The notes under the pieces are model-generated. The model was given only the letters and a program-made list of their open reading frames with translations, made no database searches and was not told where the DNA came from. A DNA stretch of 64,000 bases from Fulvia fulva (lineage: Eukaryota; Ascomycota; Dothideomycetes; Mycosphaerellales; Mycosphaerellaceae), in contig NC_063024.1 in the NCBI RefSeq assembly GCF_020509005.1, forward strand, positions 1,612,001 through 1,676,000. Reading direction: 5' to 3'. Numbering within the stretch: the stretch's first letter is position 1; every line of letters starts with the position of its first letter. Position numbers and translations under genes: made by a program. Shown in pieces: positions 48,674 through 58,658 of this stretch.

Positions 48674-49748
48674 AAGGAAGGAATCGTATTTAGTAAGCTA
48701 GCTACGAGATAAGGTAGTAAGTCTTAACCGCGCTTTCCTACTTATCTAGTACTACCGTATAGCCTCGTTTCGAGAGGTTAGCCCGGAGTAAAAGCTTCCC
48801 TCTATACCCTCCCTCCCTATTTACTCCTTAAGCTAATATCTACCTCTATAGGCCTAAGCCCTTTAGTGCTCTCTATTAACCGATATACGTATCCGTCCTC
48901 TCGGGCTATATAGATAGTATTAGCCGTCGCTACTAGTATATACTACGCCCTAGATTTTGACGCCCTTCGCGTTACCGTAGCCTATCTCTAGAAAGCGGCT
49001 ATCTATACCTCGTAGGTTTGCTCGGGGCACACACTACGCCGGGTAGCGTACTCCTTACGTTTCTACCTACTAACTAATATAAAGTTCCTTATTACCCTAC
49101 CCTCGATCCTCCCCGATTATAGAACTAATCTACTTATATTATACGTCTTTTCCCCGTCCTAATAGCCGTCTTTCCCTTGCTTAGGCTATCGTCTTTTCCT
49201 CGTCGTAATCTACTATATCAGACTAGGTACGTTATATAGCGGGATAGGTAGTACCTTAGGTAAAACCCTCGTTCCTATACCGGGTGTTTAATAGGCCCTT
49301 ATAGACTTCGTCGCGTATCTACCTACCTACCGTATTGCCCGCTAGTAAACACTAGATTATTTCGTAGTCCGCTCGACGCCGTCGTATAGTCCGCTTAGTT
49401 ATTATTCTATAGTCCGCTCGTCTAATGTTCGTCGCTTAGCCCGCTCGGTTTACGGTCTCCGGAGGTAAAAATTCTATACTTATACTAGAGGTGTCCTATC
49501 GAGCGTATAGGCTACGGTTCCGCGCCCTTCTTATACGTAGAAAGAAGAGGGACTCGCTCCCGATACGAGTATACGCTCGTCGGATAGTTTTATACCCGTT
49601 TTACTAATAGTCCTCTATTCGCTACGGCTTCGTCTACGTTACGCGCCCGTCGCGCCTACGACACTCTAGCGTAAGAATACTTAGCTCTCTCGTAGTAAGA
49701 CGAGAGGTTTGTAGCCGACACTACGTATAGATAATTCTCGTCGTCGAC
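48674..49748 (-). repeat. Composite 5' module, copy in element E
   Basis: 1,075 bp, from GTCGACGACGAG (at 49748, minus strand) to CGATTCCTTCCTT (48674). The other copies are 15971-17046 and 37199-38274 (1,076 bp each). The module is not the native 5' end of any LINE here: LINE-2 and LINE-3 start with unrelated leaders. No open frame is visible. Confidence 0.88.
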
Positions 49749-49768
49749 TATATATTCTTAATATACTT

Positions 49769-50040
49769 ATAGCTTAGTAGCTTACGATTATTCGCCTTTA
49801 TAAGGCTATACGTTTCTAGCCTTACCCTAACTTATTTAACGTGCTCTACTAGAATAGGAGAGTAGGTTAAATAGGTTAGGGTCAGAATACGACGACGTAG
49901 TAATAATAGTCCCTATAGTAGTAATATAGATACCGTATAGGTCTCTATCGGAGTAAGAAATATATAATAGTCCCTGTCGTAGTAATTCTTAACATAATTG
50001 TCCCTATCGGAGTAATTTACCGCTATCTAAACCTAAGCGA
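49769..50040. other. Right edge of the RIP block: hairpin and intact host repeat (empty site)
   Basis: No gene. ACCCTAACTTATTTAAC (49824-49840) pairs with GTTAAATAGGTTAGGGT (49866-49882) around a 25-base loop. 49902-50017 is the uninterrupted version of the host repeat split by Gypsy-3, with CCCTG at 49972-49976. CpA/TpG return to normal from about 50,040. Confidence 0.65.
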
Positions 50041-52352
50041 CTTAGATGCTCCGCCAAGAAAGCTTGTAGGTCACCTAGCTAAGCTTTCTCTAGGAGCGTC
50101 TGATTTAGGAGGTAGAAGCCAAAACAAAAGGAGCAGAACATATAACACAGGGGATTGCTACGTGGTCACCCTCCGTAGTACTAGTCCTGCGGTTCAGTGC
50201 TTGTCTATGGGAGAGCGAACGGAGTTTGGTTCACCGGTCACGACCAGGGCTTCCTTCACGTCACGTGGCAAGATCTGACTTGCCGAGACTTTCCAGGTCT
50301 TGACGTCTCTCGTCCGCCATGACACGATCATCATCACAATACAACAGACCAACGCGCAGACCGAGAAAGCACATCGACAGAACGTTAGGCGGCTGACCTC
50401 CATCATGCGGCCGCATGATCGGCGTGGAAAGTACTTGATCTGTCGAGTAGCTCACGAAACTCCAGAGGGTATCAAGTCATGGTGGGACCAGATATGGCGA
50501 GGCACCACATGGCCTAGAATGATACACATTACAGCGTCAATCGGACAGCCAAGTATAATCCAATTATACCATGTTCATGAGGCACGCAATACAGCGAGAG
50601 GACGCACTGCCCAGAAATCTGATTGACCCTCGCCGCGATCTTCATACCAGCGCTTCAATGCCCTGTCCCGGCCGGACGCAGCGAAAGCGATGCTCCCTAA
50701 CACTAATCCCACTGCTCAATCGACCATCGACTGTCGTCGCTGCGTCCGGCAAGGCTGTCGTTCGTGCACACGGCAGTCTCCATTCATCATACCTTTGACT
50801 GAGGCCGATACCACCTTGGCTTCCTTTGCCATCTTCTTCGTCGACAGAGACGTCCTTCCTAAGAACTCCAAATGGGAGGTCAAGACAGAATCTGTCGAGT
50901 GGCAGAATGGCAGCGCTGAGTTCAAGTCTGCACTGCATCCCGTTTGAAGTTGGGAGGGAACGTGATCCACTCCGCATGACAGCCCAAATTCTCGAAATCA
51001 AGGTCAAGCGCTCAGAGAATGGCAACACTGATTCGAGATACGTAGGTCCACGGGGGTCGCCCAATCTTCAGCGTACGAGACATTCCCTGCGGTCGATGAT
51101 CTGCCATGACACTGATGTGGGAGTTGCAAGCATGACCGACACCCCCCGGTTGATAACGTGGTCCAGAGAGGGGATCGGAAACGGGTCATCCGGTGATAGA
51201 ATCCGCCTTCAGTGTCATGGTGATGTACGTGTGACAGAATTCTCGAAGTATGTTCTGCGCGCTTCGGTGGAGGCCAACGGCATAGTGTCAACTCAGAAGC
51301 GTCCTTCCAAGCATCATCAAGCATCGAAGGAGCTGCTATAATACTTAGCTTGTCACCATGGCTCCGCTCTGACGTTGGGACCGTACTGCTGCGGTGCAAC
51401 CTCGTGAGTACCGATTCCTAGGAGCAATTGACGAACCTGCTAAGGACATCATCGCGGGAATCGCAACTTGCAGCTCCGCGGGAACTGTCACTCGGACCAA
51501 TGCATTCACTGCAGGGTCTTGCACAGTGCCATGTTGCCGTGCATTCTTCAGCGAAAGGACCGAAGCCAGCATGCAATCGGACGAAGCATTGCTATCCAGA
51601 CATGTAAAGAACCCAAGAAGTCAACGCATGATCCAAGATTCTACGACACAGAGTCAACCTACGACATTTTTCCGCTTTCTCTTCTTGTGAAGCTGCCCTG
51701 CATTACCGCTGTGGAATTGCTACTGCTGTGCTGCCTCGCCGACTCACGGGACAATCAGCCCTTGGTGAAGTGATCCTTCTGATCAGTGTCGCCAATTCGC
51801 TGCCCCATGTGTAGATGATCAACAATCCCGGTCCAGAGCCAGTGTGATCTACGCTGTTGGTACACTGCACATCTGGGGTACAGCACTCAAAGTGAAGTTC
51901 ATCAGTACGGAATTTAAGCTCCATTGGTACTTGGCCATCGTGCCGAAAAGCATTAGAGCCGTCTTTTCCGACGCTTGAACTTCAACATTGTAACATTCGA
52001 CAGAATCCTGAGCAACATCATCTAATTACATATATTTATATATATATATATATGTAGAGAGACCTCAATGCAATATGGACTCGGACAGACCACGCAAGCC
52101 ATTACCTCGCATGGAAAGGTAAAGACCTAAATGCCTCAATGGATCGAGCAAATCCGCTAATTCAGTCGTACAGTTCGAGCTCTGAGACAAAGGATCCAAC
52201 ACCAAGACAAGACAGCCCGGCGCAGCAAAACGAAGTGCAGACACTGTCCCAACTGCTTGTCGACCCGTACTTCATTGGCGAGCTGCTATTGATCGGCTCT
52301 ACATTGGTAGCAATCGTCTCTATCGACCTCCTTATCCTCTGGAACAGCCAAG
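50041..52352. other. No supported gene
   Basis: Ordinary base composition. Several overlapping frames of 70-170 codons exist on both strands (for example 50690-50947 and 50826-51341 plus, 50642-51064 minus), but none has a recognisable domain, signal peptide or convincing splice pattern. An AT-repeat (about 52028-52054) lies 300 bases upstream of the next gene. The 101-codon frame at 52139-52444 overlaps the secreted-protein gene in another frame. Confidence 0.5.
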
Positions 52353-52958
52353 ATGCATTCCACATCACTGTTGCTTGTGGCATCAACATTGCTCTCCTCG
52401 CTATGTACCGCCTCTCCCACAGCATTCGACACCCAAGCGGATAGCAAGACCATCATGCAGTACCACGAAATCGACCTCGATGCGTACGAGAAGACTGGCA
52501 TGACCAACTCCACCCTCCACGAGAGGAAGCAAGTCGAAATCTGCGGAGTCAAGTTCCAGGTCACGGGGACCGGCTGTTTGACGGTCGCTAGTATTGGCTC
52601 TTCAATGGCCCTGGGTATTGCCAATCTTGTTTACACCAAGTCCCAATCGAGGACTTGCACGCCGCAAGAGTTTGATAATGTCAACTATCAATACGCTGTG
52701 CGTGCCAAGGGTAATTGCTACACCACTGCTCAGCGGGAGACTATCGAGGGTGCAATCGATCACTACATCGATGAGAATTTCGATACCCGTATGTGTGGCG
52801 TGCAGTGCATGAAGCTTACACATGGAGGGAATTGGCAAGGATATGTTGTGTTTGGAAAGCCTGACTACGATTGGAGGTATTACCTTGACATGTGTGCGTC
52901 AGTCAGTAAGCTAGGTCATTGCGAGAGTGGTGGAAAGAAGTACGTTGGGGATATCTAG
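52353..52958 (+). CDS. Secreted cysteine-rich protein, 201 aa
   Basis: Single-exon frame. The first ~20 residues form a signal peptide (hydrophobic run LLLVASTLLSS, cleavage likely after the CTA-S region). The mature part has eight cysteines, an even number that suggests four disulfides. A dibasic RK near residue 58 could be a Kex2-type processing point. A glycine/alanine-rich hydrophobic stretch (SIGSSMALGIANLVY) follows the second mature cysteine. The C-terminal half carries CGVQC, then LTHGGNWQGY, and a final CESGG. I do not recognise the family. The layout recalls some fungal killer-type secreted proteins, but that is a weak resemblance. A host-interaction or antagonism role is inference only. 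The neighbouring transposon block is typical of effector-rich regions. Confidence 0.75.
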   Translation: MHSTSLLLVASTLLSSLCTASPTAFDTQADSKTIMQYHEIDLDAYEKTGMTNSTLHERKQVEICGVKFQVTGTGCLTVASIGSSMALGIANLVYTKSQSRTCTPQEFDNVNYQYAVRAKGNCYTTAQRETIEGAIDHYIDENFDTRMCGVQCMKLTHGGNWQGYVVFGKPDYDWRYYLDMCASVSKLGHCESGGKKYVGDI

Positions 52959-53859
52959 GCTGGAGCGTTATTCGAACTGTCTCAAGAGAACAAGGAGCGA
53001 CGAGCTACCGAGTCTATCAAGCCAAGCAAATCTCGCTCCGCTGTGTCCGATTCCCACGTTCCCAGACGCGTGCCTTTCTTAATAATATTAATACAAAAAG
53101 GCAAGAGGCTTCGAGTAGTTCATACACTTCAATACATCTCCTATAGGGATACCTTCCTTCCTTTACTCCCTACCGCTAGCTAGTACGGGATCCCGAATTC
53201 TCACTGGTCTGTGGTTGTATGTGCTGGATGAAGCGATTTTGCAAAACATATAAGCTAATTCACACACCGGACCTGATCTTGCAGAGCACTACGGTCGGCG
53301 TGCTTGAAAGCAATTACGAGTGTACTTGCGTTTCAACACTGTACAAAGCGGTATCGCTGCTCAGCTCGCACTCAACGCGATATCCTCATACCAAACGCGA
53401 GGAACCTCGACACGTAATGCTATCACGTTCATCTACGAATCTCACGCCTCGCTCTAGTACATGCGCCCTTCGACTCCTATATCACGGAACTCCGCAGAGC
53501 CTTTTGATGCTGGACAATGCTGTTTCTGGGATACCAACGAGTGTATTGATTTGTCGCCAATGCCCCTGTTCAACCAACTGAGTCACCTCGTTGCCCCTTT
53601 ACGGTATACCCCGTGGGATGGCCAAAGGGTGCATGAACATCCTCTGAACTGATCTTGGGGGAATAGACAAAAGAAAAGGTTTTGCATACCGGCATAGGAC
53701 TCTACAAGACTGAGCACATTCGAAAAACACGACAGACACGGTTAGTCGGACCACGGCATAAGCACAATGGTGTGTCTTTTCTTGATGGATAATGTAGATA
53801 CAATCCTCCGACAGCAAAATCGCACGAGGGTGCGAGCAAGACCAAGGGCAGGTTTCCTG
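52959..53859. other. No supported gene
   Basis: Short frames only. A patch at about 53085-53190 has RIP-like composition (many TpA, few CpA). I see nothing else. Confidence 0.45.
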
Positions 53860-54121
53860 TGAATGGACTCCAACTATTCCTGCTCGTTTGAACTCGCCCT
53901 GTCCATTGTACCTCGTGAGAGGAGGCTCTGTGCCTAGCTTCTTGCACATGCCCACGGCACCGGCAACCCAGCTGACACCGTCCTGAACCACGATCGTCGG
54001 CGTACCACGTAGCAATCTCCTTCACTCCGCCGACACACCCCTCTAGAATACGATCAGATCTGCGTGTGATGAGAGGCTTGGTGATCATGACGCCACAGGT
54101 CTTATCGTCAACCGTGCCCAC
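53860..54121 (-). pseudogene. Possible frameshifted gene remnant
   Basis: Two adjoining minus-strand frames read like one protein broken by a one- or two-base shift. Frame 1, from 54121, gives 'TCGVMITKPLITRRSDRILE' followed by GCVGGVKEIAT. Frame 2 (to about 53870) gives 'DGVSWVAGAVGMCKKLG' and PPLTRYNGQGEFKRAG. Neither has an upstream signal peptide I can confirm. The paired cysteines and the shared style suggest a decayed secreted protein. The alternative is chance open frames on a non-coding strand. Confidence 0.35.
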
Positions 54122-55004
54122 GTTCTGGATGGATGTGCTGGTCGTCTACGAACGGCTGAAATCAACGCCGAAGGAAGCCTTTAGTTAAGCGTAACGACCG
54201 ACGAGCGCTAGCCATCCACCGTAGCGACGTGTGAGCTTGCGAACACTCGGGCGTAGGTGGTGGCGTCAGCGAAGAGGGAGTGGAGCTCTATCAACAGCCC
54301 TCAACTAGCCTTGGCGCCCGCTCTGATTGGTCAACTTTCAAGTTTAAGGATCACGTGACCTACCGTACTGTGCCTGTTGGCGAACTCGCAAACATGTAAT
54401 CGTCGCTAACGCCTATGTCGTCGTATAATAAGCACTGTACGTCGGGTAGCGGTAGCGTGGATCGCACGCTACTTTGCAGTCTAGAAGGGTTGGTAGAGAG
54501 CTCCACTCCGCTACGCTTACCTTTGGAGGTTCACAACCGCCAACAGCACATTTTTTTTACAGACGAACGGTCCGAGGTCGACGCCGCCGTTGACTCCAAT
54601 GGTGTTTGAGACACTCTACCCAGCCGTCACTCATATGTTCATGGTTCTGGTTGCGCACACTCTGAAGTCAAGGCGTGTCAGTCTTGGTGTCTCAAGAAAT
54701 CGGGCAGAAGCCGTGACATCCTGAACGTCTCTCAGGGACTGCAGCATGGAACTTACACGTTAGACACTTGGATATCCCAGTCGACAAATCGCTCCGTCTT
54801 GTCGACGGTCAACCGCCTCGTATCCCCACACTCTGCGCGTTTGTCCTTATCGCCTGCGATGCTATTAGAAGATGTTCGCCAATCGCACGCACTTCATATA
54901 CCCGGAATGTCCAGGATATCCGAAACATCCAATTTCAGCATTTTAGAACGCTAGCATAAACACCTGGTGCACTCGGCTTTCCCGGTCCGCTGAATCGCGA
55001 GTTT
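54122..55004. other. No supported gene
   Basis: Frames are under 65 codons and show no domain. A GAGCTCCAC...ACCTTTGGAGGTTC motif at about 54498-54536 recurs at 55427-55464, on the other side of the AT-rich block. Confidence 0.4.
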
Positions 55005-55420
55005 TCTAAAAAAAATCAGAAAATAAGATAAGTTATAACTTCGTAGTATAGCTAGATACGAGAATACAAATTTCTAGAAATATAGAACTAATTTAGATCT
55101 ATCGATGATTTAAGTTTCGTAATATTAAATACACTATAATTTAGTAGGAGTTATAGCTATATATACAAAGGTTTGTCATAAATTATCGACGTCGATAAGC
55201 GCTAAGACTTTGCTATTCTTTGCTCTCGGGACAATGGACTCTTAGTATATAGCATTTTAAGGCACGTATTCGATAAGGTATATATAGGCGAGCATTTTAG
55301 TATATATATTACTATATATAAGCGCTTCGTTATTGCCTAATATACTGTTTTGTTTAAAACGTCGCGGTTTAACGCGACGATCGAGGAAGCCGAGTGCACT
55401 AGGTGTTTATGCTAGCGTTC
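55005..55420. repeat. AT-rich, RIP-like relic
   Basis: About 415 bases with strong TpA excess and scarce CpA, set in otherwise normal DNA, with sharp edges. The short motif shared by its two flanks (54498-54536, 55427-55464) suggests an old insertion. No coding similarity is visible. Confidence 0.5.
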
Positions 55421-55520
55421 TAGCGTCGAGCTCCACAAAGCCGGGCTCAACCTTTGGAGGTTCGAGAGAACCCTTCAAAGGTGAGAGTCTCTACCCAAGT
55501 CGTGTAATTAATGCGCAGGT

Positions 55521-55685
55521 CTAGATACAGATCAGCACACTGTAATTGGAGGAGATTGGTATACACCAACGATTGCCATGCTGCAACAACACCACAACAT
55601 CGTTCTCAACATCGAAGCTCGCAGGTGCGGGTGCAGCAACGATACTGTTAGCCAAGAACAGGCCGAGTAAGATTGAGGAAAGCAT
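55521..55685 (-). CDS. Small secreted peptide, 54 aa
   Basis: A minus-strand frame from the ATG at 55685-55683 (context GCCGCCATG, a good fungal start) to TAG at 55523-55521. The first 18 residues are a clear signal peptide (LLGLFLANSIVAA), followed by a PAPA motif common at fungal pro-peptide starts. The remainder has two cysteines. A GTGTTGTTGCAG stretch could be mistaken for an acceptor, but no donor pairs with it, so I read it as one exon. It may be truncated; the AT-rich relic begins 100 bases downstream. Function unknown. Confidence 0.4.
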   Translation of the reverse strand: MLSSILLGLFLANSIVAAPAPASFDVENDVVVLLQHGNRWCIPISSNYSVLICI

Positions 55686-55718
55686 GGCGGCTAATGTGGT
55701 CGTTCGACTTGGGAATGA

Positions 55719-56190
55719 ATGGATGATATTCTGGCAATCTGGCTGTGGTTTGGCTTCATATTATATCTGATTTCGGCGACTTTGAAGGCATCTTACCGTC
55801 CTTCACACGCCAATCGCTTCTTTGGAGCCTTCGCATTCGCGGTCGGCCTGGCTCTTCTCTCGTGACCATCCAGGACACGTTATCAGAGACAGCTCGTTGG
55901 TACAACTCAACACTGAGACACGTTATCACGGGGATCCAGTGTGGCAGGAGTTTCCTCGATGTCCGCACATCGGCAAGTCTGGCCTACACATCTCCAACAC
56001 GAGACTGCAGCACGATGGATCTTCATTCCACATGCTATCTTTCTGGCGGAGAGTCGCGTTGCGACACTACAAATACTTCATAGCAGCGCCTTCGTATAAG
56101 CCCGAGCCCAATCTGGTGGCCATCAAGAGTCGGCCCGTGGAGTGGACCCCACTGTTATCGCAAGAGTCCCTCGAGGACAAATCAATGTGA
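55719..56190 (+). pseudogene. Possible membrane-protein remnant, two frames
   Basis: An ATG at 55719 opens a 48-codon frame with two hydrophobic segments (LAIWLWFGFILYLIS and GAFAFAVGLALLS), ending TGA at 55865. A second frame covering 55822-56190 continues with a charged C-terminal part. No good intron joins them. It starts only 33 bases from the divergent peptide gene, which argues against both being real. Confidence 0.25.
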
Positions 56191-57115
56191 CCGCAAGTAG
56201 GCATCTACTATTCTTGGCGCGCTGAAGTGGTTCTAGCAGGACAAGGCTCAAGCAGGTCACCAATACAGATGTACAGGCACCGTCGAACAGAACCCTTGCT
56301 GTCAGGGGATATATAACCTACACGCATCAGCAGTTCACCTTACGCAACCCCTCTCCAGGTGGGTTCTGCATCCATAGATTGCGGGCTGCGATGTCTCACT
56401 TAGGCAACGATCCGGCTTCGCCATCTATGGCCCAATATATGCCCAGGGTGGCCATTGTCATGCTAATTATCTGCTGCCAATCTTATTCGGAACTTGCTGG
56501 ATAAGGCTGAGCGATGCAGCAAAGCACATAGTAGAGGATCGAATGCGACCCTTAGTCAGGGTTGGAGATCGCGGGAGCATCAGCCTATTCGATATCCGCA
56601 AGCCATACTCAGGTGCACACAAGTTACAATCAGACTCACTGTTGTGATGATCCGGTCAACGATATACATCGAGTCGAAAGACCTGTTACTTAGGTTCCAG
56701 ACTTTGGTGGCCACCATCCCTATGCAGACCTGGAGGTGTTTCGGGTATACTGGCAACGCTCCGCACCGGGAAGAATCGAGAGTCGTCTCCCATGAACGCT
56801 TGCGTTCAGCTGGTAAACCAAAGGAATTTGGGTGCCCACGAGATTCCAAAGCTATGCCATCACAACGATAACGAAGTTACGAACGCGGTCGCATGATCAA
56901 GTGTTCGAGACCTTGAATGTCTCACTCCACTATCCCTAGCCTTATCACCTTCTTCGTGTCGGGCAGCGGACTATCTCGCAGCGATATAGTGACATTAGAC
57001 ACATTATGGTTCCTCAAGAGAACAATGTAAAACTACAGACATAAGGCATCCAACATATCTGCATCAGCAAGTTTCACCACACTCTCAGCTCCAAGCACTC
57101 CTCCGCTAATACATC
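56191..57115. other. No supported gene
   Basis: Overlapping frames on both strands (56494-56871 plus, 56580-56849 minus) without domain or signal peptide. Confidence 0.4.
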
Positions 57116-57591
57116 ATGACAATGCATCTCCTCACCCTAGCAACCGTCTTCCTCACCCTCGCCACCAACATCTTCGCCAAGCTTCATCAATTCGGCATCT
57201 GCATCAAAGACAGGTACAGTCCCCTACCATCCCGATCCCGCCCAAATTGCCCTTCTGACCTCCCCACAGAGAGGAAGAAGCCCATGGCGACAACATTTCC
57301 GGCTACTGGTACTCAGATGAAAACACAATCATGGAGGATGCGACAGCGTGCATGTGTCAATACTACAAGAATAGGAACACTGGCGGTAACCAGTGGGATA
57401 CGTGCAATGATTGATTCATCAATAGAAACCAGGAGTGCCAAAGCAATGGGTGGCATCTTGGTAGAGATAAGGTGAGTCTAACATGTTACATGTAATGCGG
57501 AGTAAGGAAAGAGCTCTAGCTCTTGGGTAGATGCTAGATGCACTACTACTGTACGGAGAAGTGCGGTGCGGAGTGGTCGGCGGCGAATTAG
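57116..57591 (+). pseudogene. Small secreted cysteine-rich protein gene, three exons, in-frame TGA
   Basis: Exon 1 is 57116-57213 and encodes a signal peptide of about 21 residues (LLTLATVFLTLATNIFA). Intron 1 is 57214-57269 (GTACAG...CACAG). Exon 2 is 57270-57471, and intron 2 is 57472-57537 (GTGAGT...GCTAG). Exon 3 is 57538-57591 and ends TAG. The spliced frame is cysteine-rich (IC, ACMC, TC, EC, YYC, KC) but contains TGA at 57412-57414 in exon 2. Seven cysteines remain, an odd number, and the frame stays coherent after the stop, so the TGA looks like a disabling mutation. A sequencing error is possible. Function unknown; effector-like by size and composition. Confidence 0.6.
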
Positions 57592-58272
57592 AGGCGTGGG
57601 AGTTGAAGCATCGACGTTGGCATATGACAGCCTGATCAAAGCCAGGCGGTTCAGATGCTGGGTATGGCCCAGGGTAGCTGCTTCACGAACGTGTGAAGGT
57701 GATACAGCAGCCTATCTGATGTGGATATGACCGACGTGCTTGATACGGACCCGTGGATAGGATCAGTTAACGAAGTTCCTAATCTTTCTTTGCTTGTGGC
57801 CGTATATGCTAGATCGACTGCTCTATGCAAATGTAGAGACAGATTCACGTCCATCTGGGAGCAGGGCGAAGCCAAAGAAAGGACAAGCATCTGCATCAGC
57901 ATCGATCGATCTTGGTATCCACGAAGTCCTTTACGCACATCTGTGCTTTGCTGTTGGCGGAGAACCAGAAGTTTCTCGGGCCGCTGGTGGCAATCTGGCT
58001 CATGCCAGCTTCGCTCCGAGCCACTTCTTCGCTCGAGCGCATTGACTTGAGCATACTGTTACCGCAAGCTCGCTGGACATCAATAATCGTCGAACATTTC
58101 GAGCGGAGTCTTTGGGCTAGGATCACATCTGACCCTGTTTCAAGTACTGTTTGGCAAGCCTGCCTGCTCTATCGACGTGGAGAAGGAACACCGGTGATAT
58201 TGTGACAGTGACTCGGTCTCAGGGGCGCTTTTTGTCTTCATCCTTGGGTCTCCAGGTCATTGAACTGCCAAA
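57592..58272. other. No supported gene
   Basis: Frames of 75-109 codons occur on both strands at 57650-58205, with overlapping alternatives and no domain. I could not choose one. Confidence 0.4.
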
Positions 58273-58588
58273 ATGACCAGGTTCTGCACAAGTCTTGTCG
58301 TCTTGTTAAGCATGACTGCCGCACCAATCAAGGCACGTTCAGGAGGTCGTGCATCCAACCCTACACTTGAGAAATGTGGCACGTGCATAGGTGGCTGCCG
58401 CTAACGAAGTCAACGTCTGGGTCTGGACCCCTTCTCACCACATGGCAGGCTTGGCAGCAGCGCCATGGCGTGAATTTGCTTCGGGGAACCGACCTCGTGT
58501 CAAAACGCAGCAATACCAAGGAAAGAAAGATGCAGCTGATGTCTCAACAGCGACTAGCTGTAACGCATTGAGACTTGTTCTGCCCTGA
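58273..58588 (+). CDS. Possible small secreted protein, two exons
   Basis: The ATG at 58273 starts a signal peptide (FCTSLVVLLSMTAAP). Unspliced, the frame stops after 43 codons at 58404, just after CGTCIGGC. Splicing at 58391 (GTGGCT, a weak donor) to 58447 (CATGGCAG acceptor, with a GCTAACG branch site) keeps one frame to TGA at 58586-58588, giving about 84 residues. Either form would be a small secreted cysteine-containing protein. It lies 70 bases upstream of the modular gene and might be a duplicated or split first part of it. Function unknown. Confidence 0.35.
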
Positions 58589-58658
58589 AGCGATTCTGGT
58601 CACCTCTTTCACATCCTCAAAACTGCTCTCACACGTCTCCTGAAGCCCTTAGCTCATT

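Larger units (their letters stand above)
41616..49748 (-). mobile_element. Composite element E: module plus LINE-3-type ORF2, split by LINE-4
   Basis: On the minus strand: the module at 49748-48674, then LINE-3-subfamily ORF2 from a point matching 33360 down to 45839, then, after the LINE-4 insertion, the last ~80 bases of the 3' UTR at 41697-41616 with its ATCT-type tail. Target duplications TATATGTTCTTAATA (41601-41615) and TATATATTCTTAATA (49749-49763) differ by one TpG-to-TpA change. The RT is the longest in the composite family but is full of stops. Confidence 0.85.
29469..49763 (-). mobile_element. Copia-2: RIP-degraded Ty1/copia element opened to 20 kb by nested LINEs
   Basis: The minus-strand element has 234-bp LTRs at 29469-29702 and 41382-41615. 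The outer end of the right LTR is repeated at 49749-49763 because composite E duplicated it on insertion. Five-base target duplications TACTT lie at 29464-29468 and 49764-49768, which confirms the reconstruction. Nested in it are LINE-3 (31296-36311), composite C (37199-38757) and composite E (41616-49748, itself holding LINE-4). The native element would be about 5.5 kb. Confidence 0.87.

Noticed and set aside
49824..49882. Telomere-like CCCTAA/TTAGGG motif
   Set aside because: Only one unit on each arm of a hairpin; not a telomeric repeat tract.
50642..51341. Overlapping 140-171 codon frames on both strands
   Set aside because: No signal peptide, domain or splice logic; both strands are equally open, as expected by chance in GC-rich DNA.
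52139..52444. 101-codon plus-strand frame
   Set aside because: It overlaps the secreted-protein gene in another frame. It has hydrophobic runs but no domain, and the 201-codon frame has a signal peptide and Cys pattern.
55719..56190. UstYa-family oxidase for the RiPP pathway
   Set aside because: A Y-x-G-x-P-like stretch and a hydrophobic N-terminus raised the idea, but no HxxHC motif is present in any frame.
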